Of a stretch of 64,000 nt of DNA, positions 1 to 10,754 are shown piece by piece (position 1 is the stretch's first letter; the number at the start of each line of letters is the position of its first letter). Source of the stretch: Ceratodon purpureus (taxonomy: Eukaryota > Streptophyta > Bryopsida > Pseudoditrichales > Ditrichaceae); assembly GCA_014871385.1 (NCBI GenBank), contig CM026426.1, forward strand, positions 38,781,799-38,845,798. The letters are read 5' to 3'. Both the position numbers and the translations under genes were made by a program. The notes beneath the pieces were generated by a model that saw nothing but the letters and a program-made list of their open reading frames with translations, ran no database searches and had not been told where the DNA came from.

Positions 1-113
1 TTGTGACGGTAGGAGAGAGACGGTGAGACGGAAGTGTTTCCGTTAGTTGAGGGATTGTGGGAGGATCGTGCGTGCAGGTGCTACCGGAGTGACAGTGAGG
101 AGGATTTAGCAGG

Positions 114-1169
114 ATGGGTAGGAAGGGGAAAGAGCCGGTGGAGGAGGTACCGTTGTTGAAGGTACAACGGGTCATGCCGTTGATGCCGGTAGACGACGGA
201 GGGTGGGAGCTCCTCCGAACCGCCTTAGAGGTCATGGGCTGTGAGTTACTATTGGACAGGGAGTGGGGTTGGAGACAGTCCCTTCTGGCACAGGAGATCC
301 TCGTCAAGAACCTCGACAATCCAGGAACCATCCGGGGAGAGCCGGAACAGTGGACGGCCCAAGACTGGAGGGATACGTACGGCTTCACCAACGTTGAGGA
401 GGTTTCGGTACCGGAGGCCCGGGATTTTGTGTGGAATTATATCACAGGGTCCGGAGACAAGAGGGAGGGGTGGGACCTGGATGACATCAAGGATGCGAGA
501 GCCGGGAGGGTGGTAGGGTTTATGAACCCCATTTTCCATCCGGAAAAGCCCAAACGGATCACCATCAAGTGGGTGTCTATCTTCCTCGGAGCCATGGACG
601 GTGAGATCTCTGTAGACTGGGGTCTCATGATTAAGACGATAGTCGACCGGCAGGTAACCAACCTCCGGAAGACCAAGAAGCAGGTCACCTGCCTTCCGTC
701 TTTCCTCGTCCACCTCTACCGTCACCGGGGACTGTTGAACCCTAAGGAGATCCTGGAGTACGACGAAATGAAGAGATTGCAACGATACGCCGAACCGGAT
801 GAGGTGTCCGATCAGGAGGATGATGACGATTGTATGGAGGTCACACCCACACCGGCTAAGAAACCCCGTCCCAGCCCGGAGATGGGACAGCCGTCCGGAT
901 CACCTCGGACTCCCACCCCGACTAGGCGGAACCTGAACACGGAAGTCCTCAAACCCACCGGACCACCGGACCACACCAGGGACCTGTGCCAAGACCTAGT
1001 CAACCTTTCGGAACAGGTGTCGGCGTATGCCCAGTTCCTACAGTCAACTAGGCAGCTTGAGGGCCGGTTGGCGAAGGAGGTAGTTTCACTTACGGGCACT
1101 AACCGGTTGGATGACTGCCTGGTTATCCTTCGCAAGCACCGGGACCTAGCTAGTCTACAGGCCAAGCAC
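114..1169 (+). pseudogene. LTR-borne gag-like / plant transposon-type ORF, first part
   Basis: The frame starts at an ATG after a G-rich leader and encodes about 350 residues. Residues 60-230 share a pattern with the LTR frames at 35, 41 and 45 kb: W-x(3)-YxF near residue 85-90, then a basic stretch ending in a proline-rich F-x-P-I-x-x-P segment, then a hydrophobic helix and SFLxHLYRHxGLL near residue 200. The tail is acidic (DDDD) and proline-rich, then forms a predicted helix. The pattern resembles the 'putative plant transposon protein' family (Transposase_32 type), but I cannot confirm this without a profile search. The frame is split by CACTA-1; the rest lies at 3594-4412. Its product is probably a structural or RNA-binding accessory of the retroelement (inference). 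Confidence 0.5.
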
Positions 1170-1658
1170 CACTAGAGCAGAACAGCATTTTGTCCTGCGT
1201 TAAAGTGCGTCATCAGAAACGTAAACTTGGATTTATGGAAATTAGTGTGGAAATGTGATCCAAATAAACATACTGCACGTTAAAGGTTTTAACGTGCACG
1301 CGTCACTTTTGACGTTGCTTTAACGGCTTCTGTCAAAGAGTGTCAACTTGAATTTTGAAGTGACGGTTCAGTGTTAAAAATAACAACATGAGTGACATCG
1401 CGTCATTTTAAACATAAATCTGCATTGTGGAAAGTAACTTTTTTGGAGAGTTTTTTACCTCACAATAGTTTTTTAATGGTTAAATTTAGTCACATCCCAC
1501 GTCAGCACGTTTCTTTTAACATAGAGGGCGTTTAAAGTGACATCGGAAACGTTCAACTATGTTACTAAAAACATTTTAACAGATCCTACGTAGAATGCCC
1601 TGCTGACTTGGAACAAAGGCGTGGAGGATACGGCTGACCTGGAACGTAGGTTTTGGAT

Positions 1659-2108
1659 CCTAGAGGGTGTCAATAGTGACGCTTGCGTTCTGGGTGACAT
1701 AAAAATGCGTTACACTGTGTTTCAAGAAACATATTGATATAGCTTACGTGGCCCCTATGCGTGTAAGTTAGAGCTGACGTGGCGGCTAGGTTATGACCTA
1801 GTCTACATCCTAGGGGGTGTCAATAGTGACGCGCGCGTTTTGGGTGACATAAAAATGCGTCACACTGCGTTTCAAGAAACATATTGACATAGTTGACATG
1901 TCACATGTGCATGGAGGTCGTGATTGACGTGGCGGCTATGGTTTGACTTGGTCAACATCCTAGGGGGTGTCAATAGTGACACACGCGTTTGAAGTGACAT
2001 AAATTGCGTTAAATTGTGTTTCAAGAAACGTAATCACATAGCTGACGTGTCAGATGTGCGTTGAGGCTATGGCTGACGTGGCGGCTAGGATTTTGGTGAT
2101 GTACACGT
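1659..2108. repeat. Three tandem copies of a 150-bp unit inside CACTA-1
   Basis: The unit begins CCTAG(A/G)GGGTGTCAATAG at 1659, 1809 and 1959, an exact 150-bp period. It carries a GTGACATAAA word, a TTTCAAGAAAC word and a terminal TGACGTGGCGGCTA word in each copy. Copies differ by scattered substitutions. The position close to the left end suits an expanded subterminal repeat array. Confidence 0.85.
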
Positions 2109-2201
2109 TAACTCATGTTTCCATTGTTCATTCTTTGGTGGAAACATTCATCTATGAAGGTCTTAGATTAGGGCTTTAAGCCTAGGTTTAAGGTTAGGCT
2201 G

Positions 2202-2220
2202 AGCCGCCACTTCGGCGGCT
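2202..2220. other. GC-rich hairpin in CACTA-1
   Basis: AGCCGCC and GGCGGCT form a perfect 7-bp stem around a 5-base loop, followed by a T-rich stretch. The role is unknown. Confidence 0.5.
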
Positions 2221-2630
2221 TCTTATCTTGTATTTGAGAGCTTGTTTTCAAGCTTTTTGTGTTTTCTTCTTACTCCATAGAGTGTCTCCCATTGTTTTCC
2301 GTATCAGTCCCTCGTTTCTTGTTCAAGTAGATTGAGATTTGAAAGAGTTGTAGATCTCTTGTAGGGCTTTTCAATGGTAGTAAGCACGTCCAATTCTAAG
2401 TTATAGGGACTGAGATATCGCCTACCGAAGTTGGGGTTGTCAAAGGAGTGCGGCTGGAGGAAGGGTCTCGGATTTGTAGCAATCAGTCTTTGAATTTTGA
2501 TCTTATGATCTTGAGATTTTGAGGGTAGATGCACAATCAACTTAGCTTTCCAAAAAGCTAAGGCACACCTTAATCCAATTAAGGATGGAGTAATGGCGAC
2601 CTATAAACTGAAAGGTACTTCAATAAAATC

Positions 2631-2668
2631 CGGGGGAGGGGGGGGGGGGGGGGAGGGGGGTTGGGGTT
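2631..2668 (+). repeat. G-rich tract
   Basis: A nearly pure G tract broken only by isolated A and TT, with enough runs of three or more G to allow a quadruplex on the plus strand. It is a low-complexity tract inside CACTA-1. Confidence 0.8.
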
Positions 2669-2821
2669 TCTCCTAACTTTATTTTTGTTCTCCATCTTCT
2701 TCTTGTCTCCATTCTTCCCTTGTTCCTTGAATGATGTGTTGCTATGAACTCACCGTGAGCACAGTGATGTGGGGTGTGTAGATTAAGGAGGATCCAGCAT
2801 GAGCAACCCCTTACATTACGT

Positions 2822-3101
2822 CATCCTACGTCTAAAAACGTTTTCCGAAACGCGTTTAAATATGTGACATATGTGTTTATCAGCGTCAAGTTGAACACTA
2901 CATTGTGTTTCTTTTGACAAAAAATTCAAATTGAATGCGTCACTATTGACATGGCAAACATCATCCTACGTCTAAAGACGTTTCTGTAAACGCGTTAAAA
3001 TAAGTGGTACATGTGTTTATCAGCATCAAACAGTGTCAAAGTTAACGTCCAAGACGCACTTCCAAAACACATCACACGGCGTTTACACAAATACAAAATA
3101 A
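2822..3101. repeat. Two tandem copies of a 140-bp unit near the right end of CACTA-1
   Basis: CATCCTACGTCTAAA starts at 2822 and again at 2962. Each is followed by an ACGTTT...AAACGCGTT palindromic-looking segment and TGTGTTTATCAGC. The unit differs from the 150-bp left array, so the two subterminal zones were built independently. Confidence 0.75.
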
Positions 3102-3593
3102 TACAAATCCCAAATTTGATGCGAAAATATATCTTCAATCCACGATCACTCCACTTGTCACAATCTAGGCCATTGAAAACCAAAATGACACGTCAGATTT
3201 CCATGCCACATCAGAATTTTTTTCATCCATCAGGACGACGGAGCCTTGCCCACGTCATATCTGACCTGGAATTAATTAACATTGGGAAATGTCCATGTCA
3301 CATGCAACGTGGAATGCAAAAAAGAAGGAACTGCTCACGTGGCAAAAAACTTACTCTCAAAGTTACTTACCCTGGGTAACTTCTATAATCTGTGTTTGCG
3401 TCTTTTTTAACATAACGTCAACTCCTGTTAAACGGTTTAACATAAGGTTGACGCAGCACGTCAAACCAATGCGACGTCCGTGACCTTTTTGCCATTTTTG
3501 CGTCAAAAAAACTGTCCACGTTAAACTACGTTAAACCGCGTTAAAAACCGCGTTAAACAACGTCACTTTGGACACTGTTCTACTCTAGTGCAC

Positions 3594-4412
3594 ATTGACC
3601 AGATGGAGCAGTACCGGGAGAGGATCAACAAGCTCAAGTAGGAGGTGCATGATGCCCAAAAGGACTTCAATGACGCCCGTGACCGGGCGGCCCATGCTAT
3701 CCAATCTGTTGTAGAGGTCAAGGCTACCTTAGCCCTTCCGGTGGATGTGGCCAATCAGTGCGCCGTCTACCAAGCATTCTTGACCCGCCAACCGGATCCG
3801 GCTCGGAAGTTGATCGTGAAATTCATGCACGACCGGATGCAGGTGATGAGGGACACTTGGTTGCAGATGAGACACTTCGTGGACATCATCAGCGCCGGAA
3901 AGGACGGTCCGTCAAGACCACCAGAGCCACCGGCAGATCGAGAGGAGCCTAGACCATCGCCACCAACCATGGGACCGGCACAGGTACTACCCTTAGCCTC
4001 TCCGGTACAGTCGACCATCCGGCCAGTGCAACCGGAGCCTGGACAACCGTTGGAGGATCCTCTTCCGGACACCCTGGACAGTTTGCACAACCTGCCCAAT
4101 CCGGCTAGAGTTGAGACTGTTAACCTCGAGAACATCTCTTTGGAGGCGGACCAAGGTCCACCACCGGAAGACTTTGTTCCGGTACAGGGATCTCCGGAAC
4201 ATATCCAGGTGGATCTCGGCGTAACCCCGGTGGCTGCACGATCTCCCTCCTCGGCGGTCCAAGCAGGACGAGCCCGGAAGGCCATCGACCAGCCGGCAGC
4301 AGATACACCGGGAGAAGGCCCCTCGCTGAAGAGGCTGAAGAAGGGAGCACAGAAGAAGGAACAACCGGATGGAACCCGGCACAGCCCAAGGTTCGATAAG
4401 AACAAGGAGTAG
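3594..4412 (+). pseudogene. LTR-borne ORF, second part (after CACTA-1)
   Basis: This is the continuation of the LTR-A frame beyond the insertion. It opens with a charged helical segment rich in Q, E and K that looks coiled-coil, then a long low-complexity region with many PxP and PEP motifs, and ends in a basic tail (KKGAQKKEQ, then SPRF). The same order of coiled coil, P/S/T-rich linker and basic tail is seen in the frames of LTR-C and LTR-D. The basic tail may bind nucleic acid or act as a nuclear signal (inference). The frame is broken. Confidence 0.5.
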
Positions 4413-5428
4413 AAGTTAGGATAAGGACCGGATAAAATGGCAGCGACTAACAATGGGGCTCAAGTGCACCAGGCTGTCAATCCGGATAGATAGCGGCAGT
4501 AACTAGGAATAGAAGGCGGCCACCGGTCCGGGATACCCGGGATCCAAGATCCGGAATTTCTGGATCTCGGTTGGCCACTTGGTTGCTATAGGCCCGATAG
4601 GTTTAGTACTTAAGCTGGACGTTTCTCCAAGGCCGGGGCCTTGTTTTGTACGCCGTTTTGTTGTTGCAATTGAGAATATACTTTTGGATTTGTTGTGTCG
4701 ACCGCCTGGCTGACGGGTCCGTTACCGTAATGGTTTGTTGGTACTATTGTCTTCAGTAGTGTTCCGGAGGAGTGTTGAACAGTGGGATAGTTTGGAGAGC
4801 GCCCGGAGAGATTGGGAAGGTGTCAAGCGTCGAGTGTTGATGGTTTTCAGTCCCGGAAGGAGCCTGGAGGGGAGGAGAGACGTACTGCAGCAGGGCTAGT
4901 AGTCTTAAGGACAAGGAGGGCCGTGTGTACACCGGAATCCGGAAACGAACTTGTCGCTTCCTGTAGATGCGATAAAAGCCGGATTTCCTACTGCGAACCA
5001 ATCTGGAAGGGAGATGATATAGTTAGGATACCGTACAATCGTAAGGTGATGTCGTTGTAGTATGATTTCCGTACCCATAACCGGCACTAAGTAGCTATCC
5101 GGACCGGTACCTAGCCATAGAGAAGGATTATTACTCCACTCTCCGGGTGGTAGATAGGAACAGTGGGGTGTCCAGCCACTTTAAGTCTCGGGATGGTGGA
5201 GAATCCAGCCACTTGAAAGAATAGACGGATCAGTGGGAACCGGCCACTAGTCTAAAAAGCCGGAAAATAGGAACGAGGCAAAAACTACCGGACCAGGCCG
5301 ACTTGTCGTGAGAGGGAAGACGGTTGGATTCGGGTGGTGATTTCCGTTATGATCTAAAAGGAGGAAAACTATAGGTCTTCGTGGGAACAAACACGGAGTG
5401 GTTTACTTTGGAGGGTATTTAGAGTGAA
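4413..5428 (+). promoter_or_regulatory. LTR-A untranslated part with TACTTAA box
   Basis: No coding frame is supported here. TACTTAAGCT at 4607-4616 matches in position and sequence the TACTTAAA box of the LTR-C/D/E copies and is followed by a GC-rich palindrome-like word (AAGGCCGGGGCCTTG). By analogy this is the U3/R boundary that starts the genomic transcript. CCGGA words are frequent. I could not find a tRNA-type primer site after it. Confidence 0.4.
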
Positions 5429-5880
5429 TTAAGTGCCTTGTGGAGGAATATGGGTACCACGTCGTGCTACATTAAGAACTAGCAATGTTCCCTCCAAAGA
5501 TTCAGCGGCCGCATCTTTGTCACCCTTGCGAGTTGACGTGGTTGTCCCAAAGCTGGAGGGGAGCCTAGGCATCTTCTGGTCACCGTCTTCATCACTTGAG
5601 GACTCATCTTCAGAGTCGAGCTCTGGCTCCCTAAGTCGTGATCTCCTAGCACCTCCTCCCTCCAAGCACTCAAAGATAGGTGGTTCATCCCTCTTCCGCT
5701 TCGCTCTAGCCGCATTATGCTTCCACAACTACCTCGAAGGGGCATGTTGCAGCGTCACCGGCAGTAATCTCTCACCTTGCACTTCGGGTTGGCAATCATA
5801 AATCTGACTTGATATCTCCTCCAGCACAATCAGTAACGACTCAGCAGGCGCATGGAAGGAGAAGCCTGAAGACTCTACAG
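5429..5880 (-). CDS. C-terminal exon of the unknown 5.4-8.2 kb gene
   Basis: An acceptor-like TGTAG precedes a frame that reads SSGFSFHAPAESLL, then a basic patch (RAKRKRDEPP), then an acidic serine cluster (DSEDESSSDEDGD), and ends soon after THIPP. The basic-then-acidic layout is typical of nuclear proteins, with RAKRKR a possible nuclear signal (inference). One in-frame TAG lies before the basic patch. Confidence 0.4.
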
Positions 5881-7432
5881 CAAGCACGCACCAAAGATAC
5901 AATTAAATTTAATAAAAAATACTAACTATGCTTAAACGACTCAAAAAAAGGACATCATAGTACCTTGAACTGGACTGGAATGTATAGTATGTACAGTGTC
6001 TGCGAGCAAGGATACAAACAGTAGGCTCATTATTATACATTACGTACTTAACATGCACAAGAGTACAGTGAGTACATGAGTTCTGTACTTAGGCTACGAA
6101 ATTAGTACAAGGGCACCGTGACTTCATCGCCGCCTTCACAAAAAACATTTAGAACTATAACAAGGAAGCTGATGAAAGTATGTACATAGTTTTAGTACAA
6201 TAGCAATTCAGCAGCTATAGATACTATATTCACATTGAACACAGTGTACTCAATATACCATACATACTAAAAAGAAGTGCACGCACAAATAGACTGTATC
6301 CAAGAAAAGTACATTCACAAAGAATTGCTGCCACTTCAAGGTTTCATTCTAGACGTAAGTACTTCTAGACTCTGCTAAGTACTCTACAAGTTTGCAAATT
6401 CGACAACATAGTAATTGAACTATTCAATATACAGCCTTATCACACACAGTGACCCGTTTGTACCCTGCAAAACTGAAATTATACATAATAGACAGAGATC
6501 ATACCATTTGATGGCAGCATCTCCTTTGCATAGTCTGCCCTGGCTTGGAGAACTCTGCACCTCTCCTCTAACACGCCCAGTCTTCTCCCCCGATCACGCA
6601 CTTCTGTAGATGGATGTCCCCACCCGAAGCTGTTGTACCAGTCGGGATGGGGAATTGATCGACAGCCCTTGGCCAAGCACGCACCGGCATTGACAAACAC
6701 CAGAGACGCACAGAAAGGGTGATAAAGATGACTACAACTAGATAGAACATCATCGTTACAAGGGAAGGGAAAAAGACACAAGCAACAGGCTGTAACTGCA
6801 ATTGAAACAGAAATCTCCAGACTCCCAACGACGGGCGAATCAATGGCCTGGTTGTACACCATAGGACGTGGCCAGATGGACGCCTTGCTCATCCTTCGCT
6901 TTAGCTGAAAGTTCCCGCTGATAGTGCATCAAACAACTTTTGTCTCCCCTCAACCATTGCTGTCACCTCCCCGAGGTCCAACTCTACTGCTTTTCGCTCA
7001 GCTAGGTCCACAAGCATGTGAGCCTCTTCCCTCCTCAAACTGCTCTTGAATCCTTTCCATCTTAATTTTCTCCCGGACAGAGCTTGCACCTTCTGCCTCA
7101 AGCACGTCGATGCGGACTTTCTTCTACTGAATCTGATGCTTGCAACTGTCCACCAAGCAAGTTCTTTGTTTGCACTTGGACCTCGCAGCCTCCGTCCTCT
7201 CCAAACACTAGACCTGCTTCACGGCAAATGCCTTCAATTCCAGGTGCAACACCCCCATCAACCCCTCTAACTCCTTGAGCCTCTCGTGCACTAAATCCTT
7301 CCTCCAGCCCACTAACCCCTCACTACGATCTTATACACTTCCCTGCACAAACACCCCAGAACCCATCCCACTCTCAAAATTACCATCGCAATCACATGTC
7401 TCTCCAAGGCACGACCCTAAACCCGCATCCAC

Positions 7433-7989
7433 TCACTCCTTCTTCACAGGCAGCGGCTTCCTCTTGCTGTCGAATATCCCGCCCCCACGCTCCCCCTCCG
7501 TTCCAAGCTCAACCTTGATACTCCTCCATTCCTTCCCTCGAACATCCACGGGACCCTTCCCGTCAAATGTCTTCCTCAACGCCAGGAGCTTTGCAAGATT
7601 GTACTTTGAGCGATGGCGTTCGTTTGTCTCTGCACCGAAGGCACACCAGCCCACAAACCCTGCCCCTTCCTCGTATTTGAAAGTCACCCCCTCCGCAAAC
7701 TTAACCTTCACATTGTTCGGAATTTCCCCTGGTCCATGCTGGTACAGGATAGGGTGGAAGAACTTCACCTGCGCCACGACCTCAGGTACCTTGTAGTTGA
7801 GCCAGCAGAATCCGGCACAGCCTGAATCTCCTCGGCGCTCACTGTGTTCTTCCAGAACTGATGTGGGTTGTCACCTTCAAGGAGGAGGTTATGTTCCCTC
7901 TGGAAATCCTCCCTAGTGAGTACGCGAGGGGGCGCCTTCAGACGTCGGATTTCTGCTTCAACATCCTCCACTAACTGAATCTTCTTCAC
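7433..7989 (-). CDS. Middle block of the unknown 5.4-8.2 kb gene
   Basis: This is the best-conserved-looking part of the gene. It opens with a charged helix (DVEAEIRRLKAP), then an FW-containing segment, then WLNYKVPEV in a frame one step away, then FFHPILYQHGPGEIP and GFVGWCAFGA. The spacing of aromatic residues, HP, HGPGE and GWCAFGA suggests a compact globular domain rather than low-complexity sequence. It ends in a basic stretch (RKPLPVKKE). I do not recognise the domain. No membrane segment or signal peptide is visible. Confidence 0.4.
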
Positions 7990-8189
7990 AGATCTCCCGA
8001 TCTTCTTCTACTGAGATGCCAGACCGCCTCCTCATTGCGAACCGCGTCGGCATTGCCCCCTTCCTCGTCGCTGCGGGCCTCCGTCACCGACTCCTCCCTC
8101 TTGCTCGATACGATTGACTTCAACTGCACCGGTCTACCCCGCCTAGTCCCAGCAGACGGTGTCCACGCCGTCAAGCTCTCCTCCATCGC

Positions 8190-8599
8190 GACCCTAAACC
8201 CTTACAACGAAATCTGTCTACGGCATACCCCTCAATGAGGAAACTAACCCTAACCCAACACTCTCTCACACCCCAAAACCTGCCAAGGTAGCTCAGGCCC
8301 AAGCCCTCCCTCAACGTCCACAACAAGCGGAGCCACGCACAGCACCAAGAGCTCATTCAAAACACATATTCGCTAACCCCCCCGCCAAAGTGAGGTGCGA
8401 GACGACAACCGGCGGTCACTGGTCAGTCCGTAGAGTTACCTACGGTCACCGGTTTCCTACTGGGATGACGCAACCGGTGACCAACAGTTGCCACTAGAAA
8501 AGACACTGAACTCACTAACTGAAGTTGATAAGTCACTAAGGCAACCGGCTATGATATAGGAAATCTACATGCCGGGCTATTTCTTTTAAAAAATCAAAG
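8190..8599. other. Spacer with CCGGT words
   Basis: No supported coding frame. Between about 8395 and 8560 there are repeated CCGGTGACC/GGTCACCGG-like words in both orientations, reminiscent of short subterminal repeats, but no element ends were found. Confidence 0.4.
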
Positions 8600-8752
8600 A
8601 GATGAAAATCACATGGACAGCTCACAAGGTGGACAAATGATAGATTTGGGAAGTTAAAAAAAAAGAAAAATAAAATAGATATAATAGAAAGGAAAAAAAA
8701 ATGAATGAATTGATGAAGAAGAAAGAAACAGAAAATTTAATCAATTTATTTG

Positions 8753-8790
<38 letters not shown>

Positions 8791-9790
8791 CAAAAAAAAA
8801 AAAAAAAGGAAATGAAGTGGATAACTCTCAAGGTGGGCAAATGATAACATTAGGAAGATGATAAAATAGAAAAAATAAAATAGAAATAATAGAAATAAAG
8901 AATAAGAAAAAATATAAATGATTTGATGAAGAAAAAAGAAATAGAAAATTTAATCAATTAATTTGAATGAAAAAAAAATGAAAAGAAAAAAAAATAAAAA
9001 TAAAAAAAAATAAAAAAAATGCAATAGAAGTGGAGAACTCACAAGGTGAGTAGATGATAGATTTAGGAGGATGGTAAAGGGTGTCTACAAAAGGGTTGAA
9101 CAATAAAAGAAAATTAAAAAAATCAATAAAGATAAGACCCAATTAAAAATAATGAATGAATGGATGACGAAGAAAAAAGTCAAAATTGAATTAATCGATT
9201 AGAACTAGAAAAACAAACTACAAAAAAATAAAATAAAGTAAAAAAAGATAGGATGTTGAATACTCACAAGGTGAGTAGATGATATATTTAGGAATATGGT
9301 AAAGGATGTCTACAAAAAAGTTGAACAATAAAAGAAAATTAATTAAATAAATAAAGATAGGACATAATGAAAAAAAATGAATGAATGGATGAAGAAGAAA
9401 TAAACTAAAATAAAATCAATAGATTAGAACTTTAAAAACAATCCAACTGTAAAATGAAAAATATAAAATTATAAAACAAATGGAATTGAAGTCACGGAAA
9501 ACTCACAGTGTGCGTAATTGATTTTATTATGAAGATGGGATACGATGTCTAGAGAAGGATTGAACAATAAAGGAAAATTAAATAAATAAAAAAAAAGGGA
9601 AGGACAATAAAATAAAATGATGAATGGATGAAGAAGCAAAAAATGGAAATTGAATTCATAGATTATAACTTATAAAAATATAAGAAGAAGAAGAAGAAGA
9701 AGGAAAAAAAAAAAAAAAAAAAAAAACCAATGAAGTGGAGAACTTACATTATTAGTAAATGATAGATTTATTTAAGGGTTAAGATGTCCT
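8600..9790. repeat. A-rich tandem satellite, six units
   Basis: A unit containing CTCACAAGGTG(A/G)G, ATGATAGATTTAGGA and GTTGAACAATAAA, and a long A-rich filler, recurs with anchors at about 8621, 8825, 9038, 9263, 9502 and 9743. The spacing grows along the array: 204, 213, 225, 239 and 241 bp. Homopolymer A runs (34 A at 8753-8786) and a GAA microsatellite (about 9681-9700) sit in the filler. Open frames here are only the read-out of poly-A or poly-T. Confidence 0.8.
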
Positions 9791-10440
9791 ATATACCTAG
9801 GTTTCATGTCTCCAATACCGTGTAGGGTATCACAAATGTACCCTATGGAAAATCATTCAACAAGTAATTGAATCACCCTACACCCTATATTTACAAGCTC
9901 AATAGGGACACCAAAATTCAAATTAAATACAAATTTTCATGACAATAATCACCGCATGTATTCGATTTCATCTAATATTCATCTTAAATAAGCATAAATT
10001 CAACTTAACCATAGCTCTAGGCACATAAAAAATTGAAGATACGAAGTTATACATCTCGAATCTGTGGCCGCAAATAAGATCCACATCACAATGTTGTTCA
10101 CATTGGATGCTGCAGCCTAATTCAAAGCAGCCAGCTTGTCAGCGTCCTCTTTATCCCAGGATTCCTGCACACGATGCTCGCAGCCACTCTGTTCACGTGA
10201 TACAGACGTCTTCCCATTGGCGAAGCCAGATCGGACGATCCTCGTGACTCCCTGACTATCCCTTCATCCGATGGCCAATGGTGGAGACAAAGCAGAGCCA
10301 TCCAGCAGACAGGGAGTCACAACCGCCAAGACTAGGAAGAAAATACAGCCGACTAAACGCACCCGACTGATTACTATAATACTATCAATATCAACCGTTC
10401 ATACCCATGGAGGAAGGTGAATCGAACGAGCTGTAAGCTG
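9791..10440. other. Spacer upstream of the gag element
   Basis: AT-rich to about 10050, then more mixed. No frame, no clear LTR end and no primer-binding site were found. A 5' LTR of the following element would be expected in this zone but is not recognisable. Confidence 0.5.
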
Positions 10441-10754
10441 AAAGACAAGCCATGGAGACGTACAAACGCTAGCTGCAATATAAGGAGCAGACAGTAGAGC
10501 CAACGTCACCTGAGGTACACAGCCAATTTCGCTCGCAGGGCAGTGCAACTAAGCAGGAGGGTGAACTCATTGACATAGAGGTCAAACATGACATTTCATC
10601 ATCAGATGGGAGGACAAAGGAGAGCCGATTTGAAGAGGGAAGGCAGTTCAAAAAAGGAGATAGGCTGAACAGTCATCTTGATGAAGTTAACATTCCCTGG
10701 AGATATCAAGACAGGAGAAGAACTACGTCATTTAGAGGGGATTTCTCCACTGTA

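Larger units (their letters stand above)
1170..3590. mobile_element. CACTA-1, non-autonomous CACTA (En/Spm-type) transposon
   Basis: The left end reads CACTAGAGCAGAACAG and the right end, reverse-complemented, reads CACTAGAGTAGAACAG, which is 15 of 16 identical. The element is flanked by the 3-bp direct repeat CAC (1167-1169 and 3591-3593), the target duplication length of CACTA elements. It is 2,421 bp long and has no transposase frame. The subterminal zones are packed with short GTCAC, CGTTAAA and TTGACG-like words in both orientations, the usual binding sites of a TNPA-type protein. It is therefore a non-autonomous copy that needs a transposase from elsewhere. Its TIR differs from that of CACTA-2 after the CACTAG core, so the two belong to different families. 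Confidence 0.88.
1..5420 (+). mobile_element. Long-LTR retroelement fossil, copy LTR-A (partial)
   Basis: This stretch has the same layout as the better bounded LTR copies at 40-50 kb: a coding frame, then a GC-rich stretch with a TACTTAA box, then a long untranslated tail. It belongs to a different subfamily, since the similarity is in organisation and in protein pattern rather than base for base. The left end lies outside the window. The right end is not sharp and was placed just before the next gene at about 5.43 kb. A CACTA element (1170-3590) is inserted in it. It is broken, with few breaks besides the insertion. Old relative to CACTA-1. Confidence 0.5.
5429..8186 (-). pseudogene. Spliced, degenerate gene of unknown function
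   Basis: Several minus-strand blocks read as pieces of one gene: an N-terminal charged block (8186 to 7986), a folded-looking middle (7989 to 7433), coiled-coil blocks (about 7300 to 6510), and an acidic C-terminal block (5880 to 5429). A good donor follows the coiled-coil block (CAAATG|GTATGA near 6509) and an acceptor precedes the C-terminal block (TGTAG| near 5880). The middle block needs one shift of frame near 7805 and the last block contains one in-frame TAG near 5728, so this copy is probably dead or the exon model is incomplete. No family was recognised. It could be a cellular gene or cargo of an element. Confidence 0.45.

Noticed and set aside
3767-4453. Long minus-strand frame opposite the LTR-A coding part
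   Set aside because: It mirrors a GC-rich proline-coding frame and has no independent motif; the plus-strand frame shares its pattern with other copies.
8622-9142. Phe/Ser-rich frames on the minus strand resembling membrane proteins
   Set aside because: They are poly-A/T satellite read in one frame; the hydrophobicity follows from TTT codons.
8600-9790. CRISPR-like array
   Set aside because: Units of 200-240 bp without a short constant repeat and unique spacers, in a plant-type nuclear context; it is a simple satellite.
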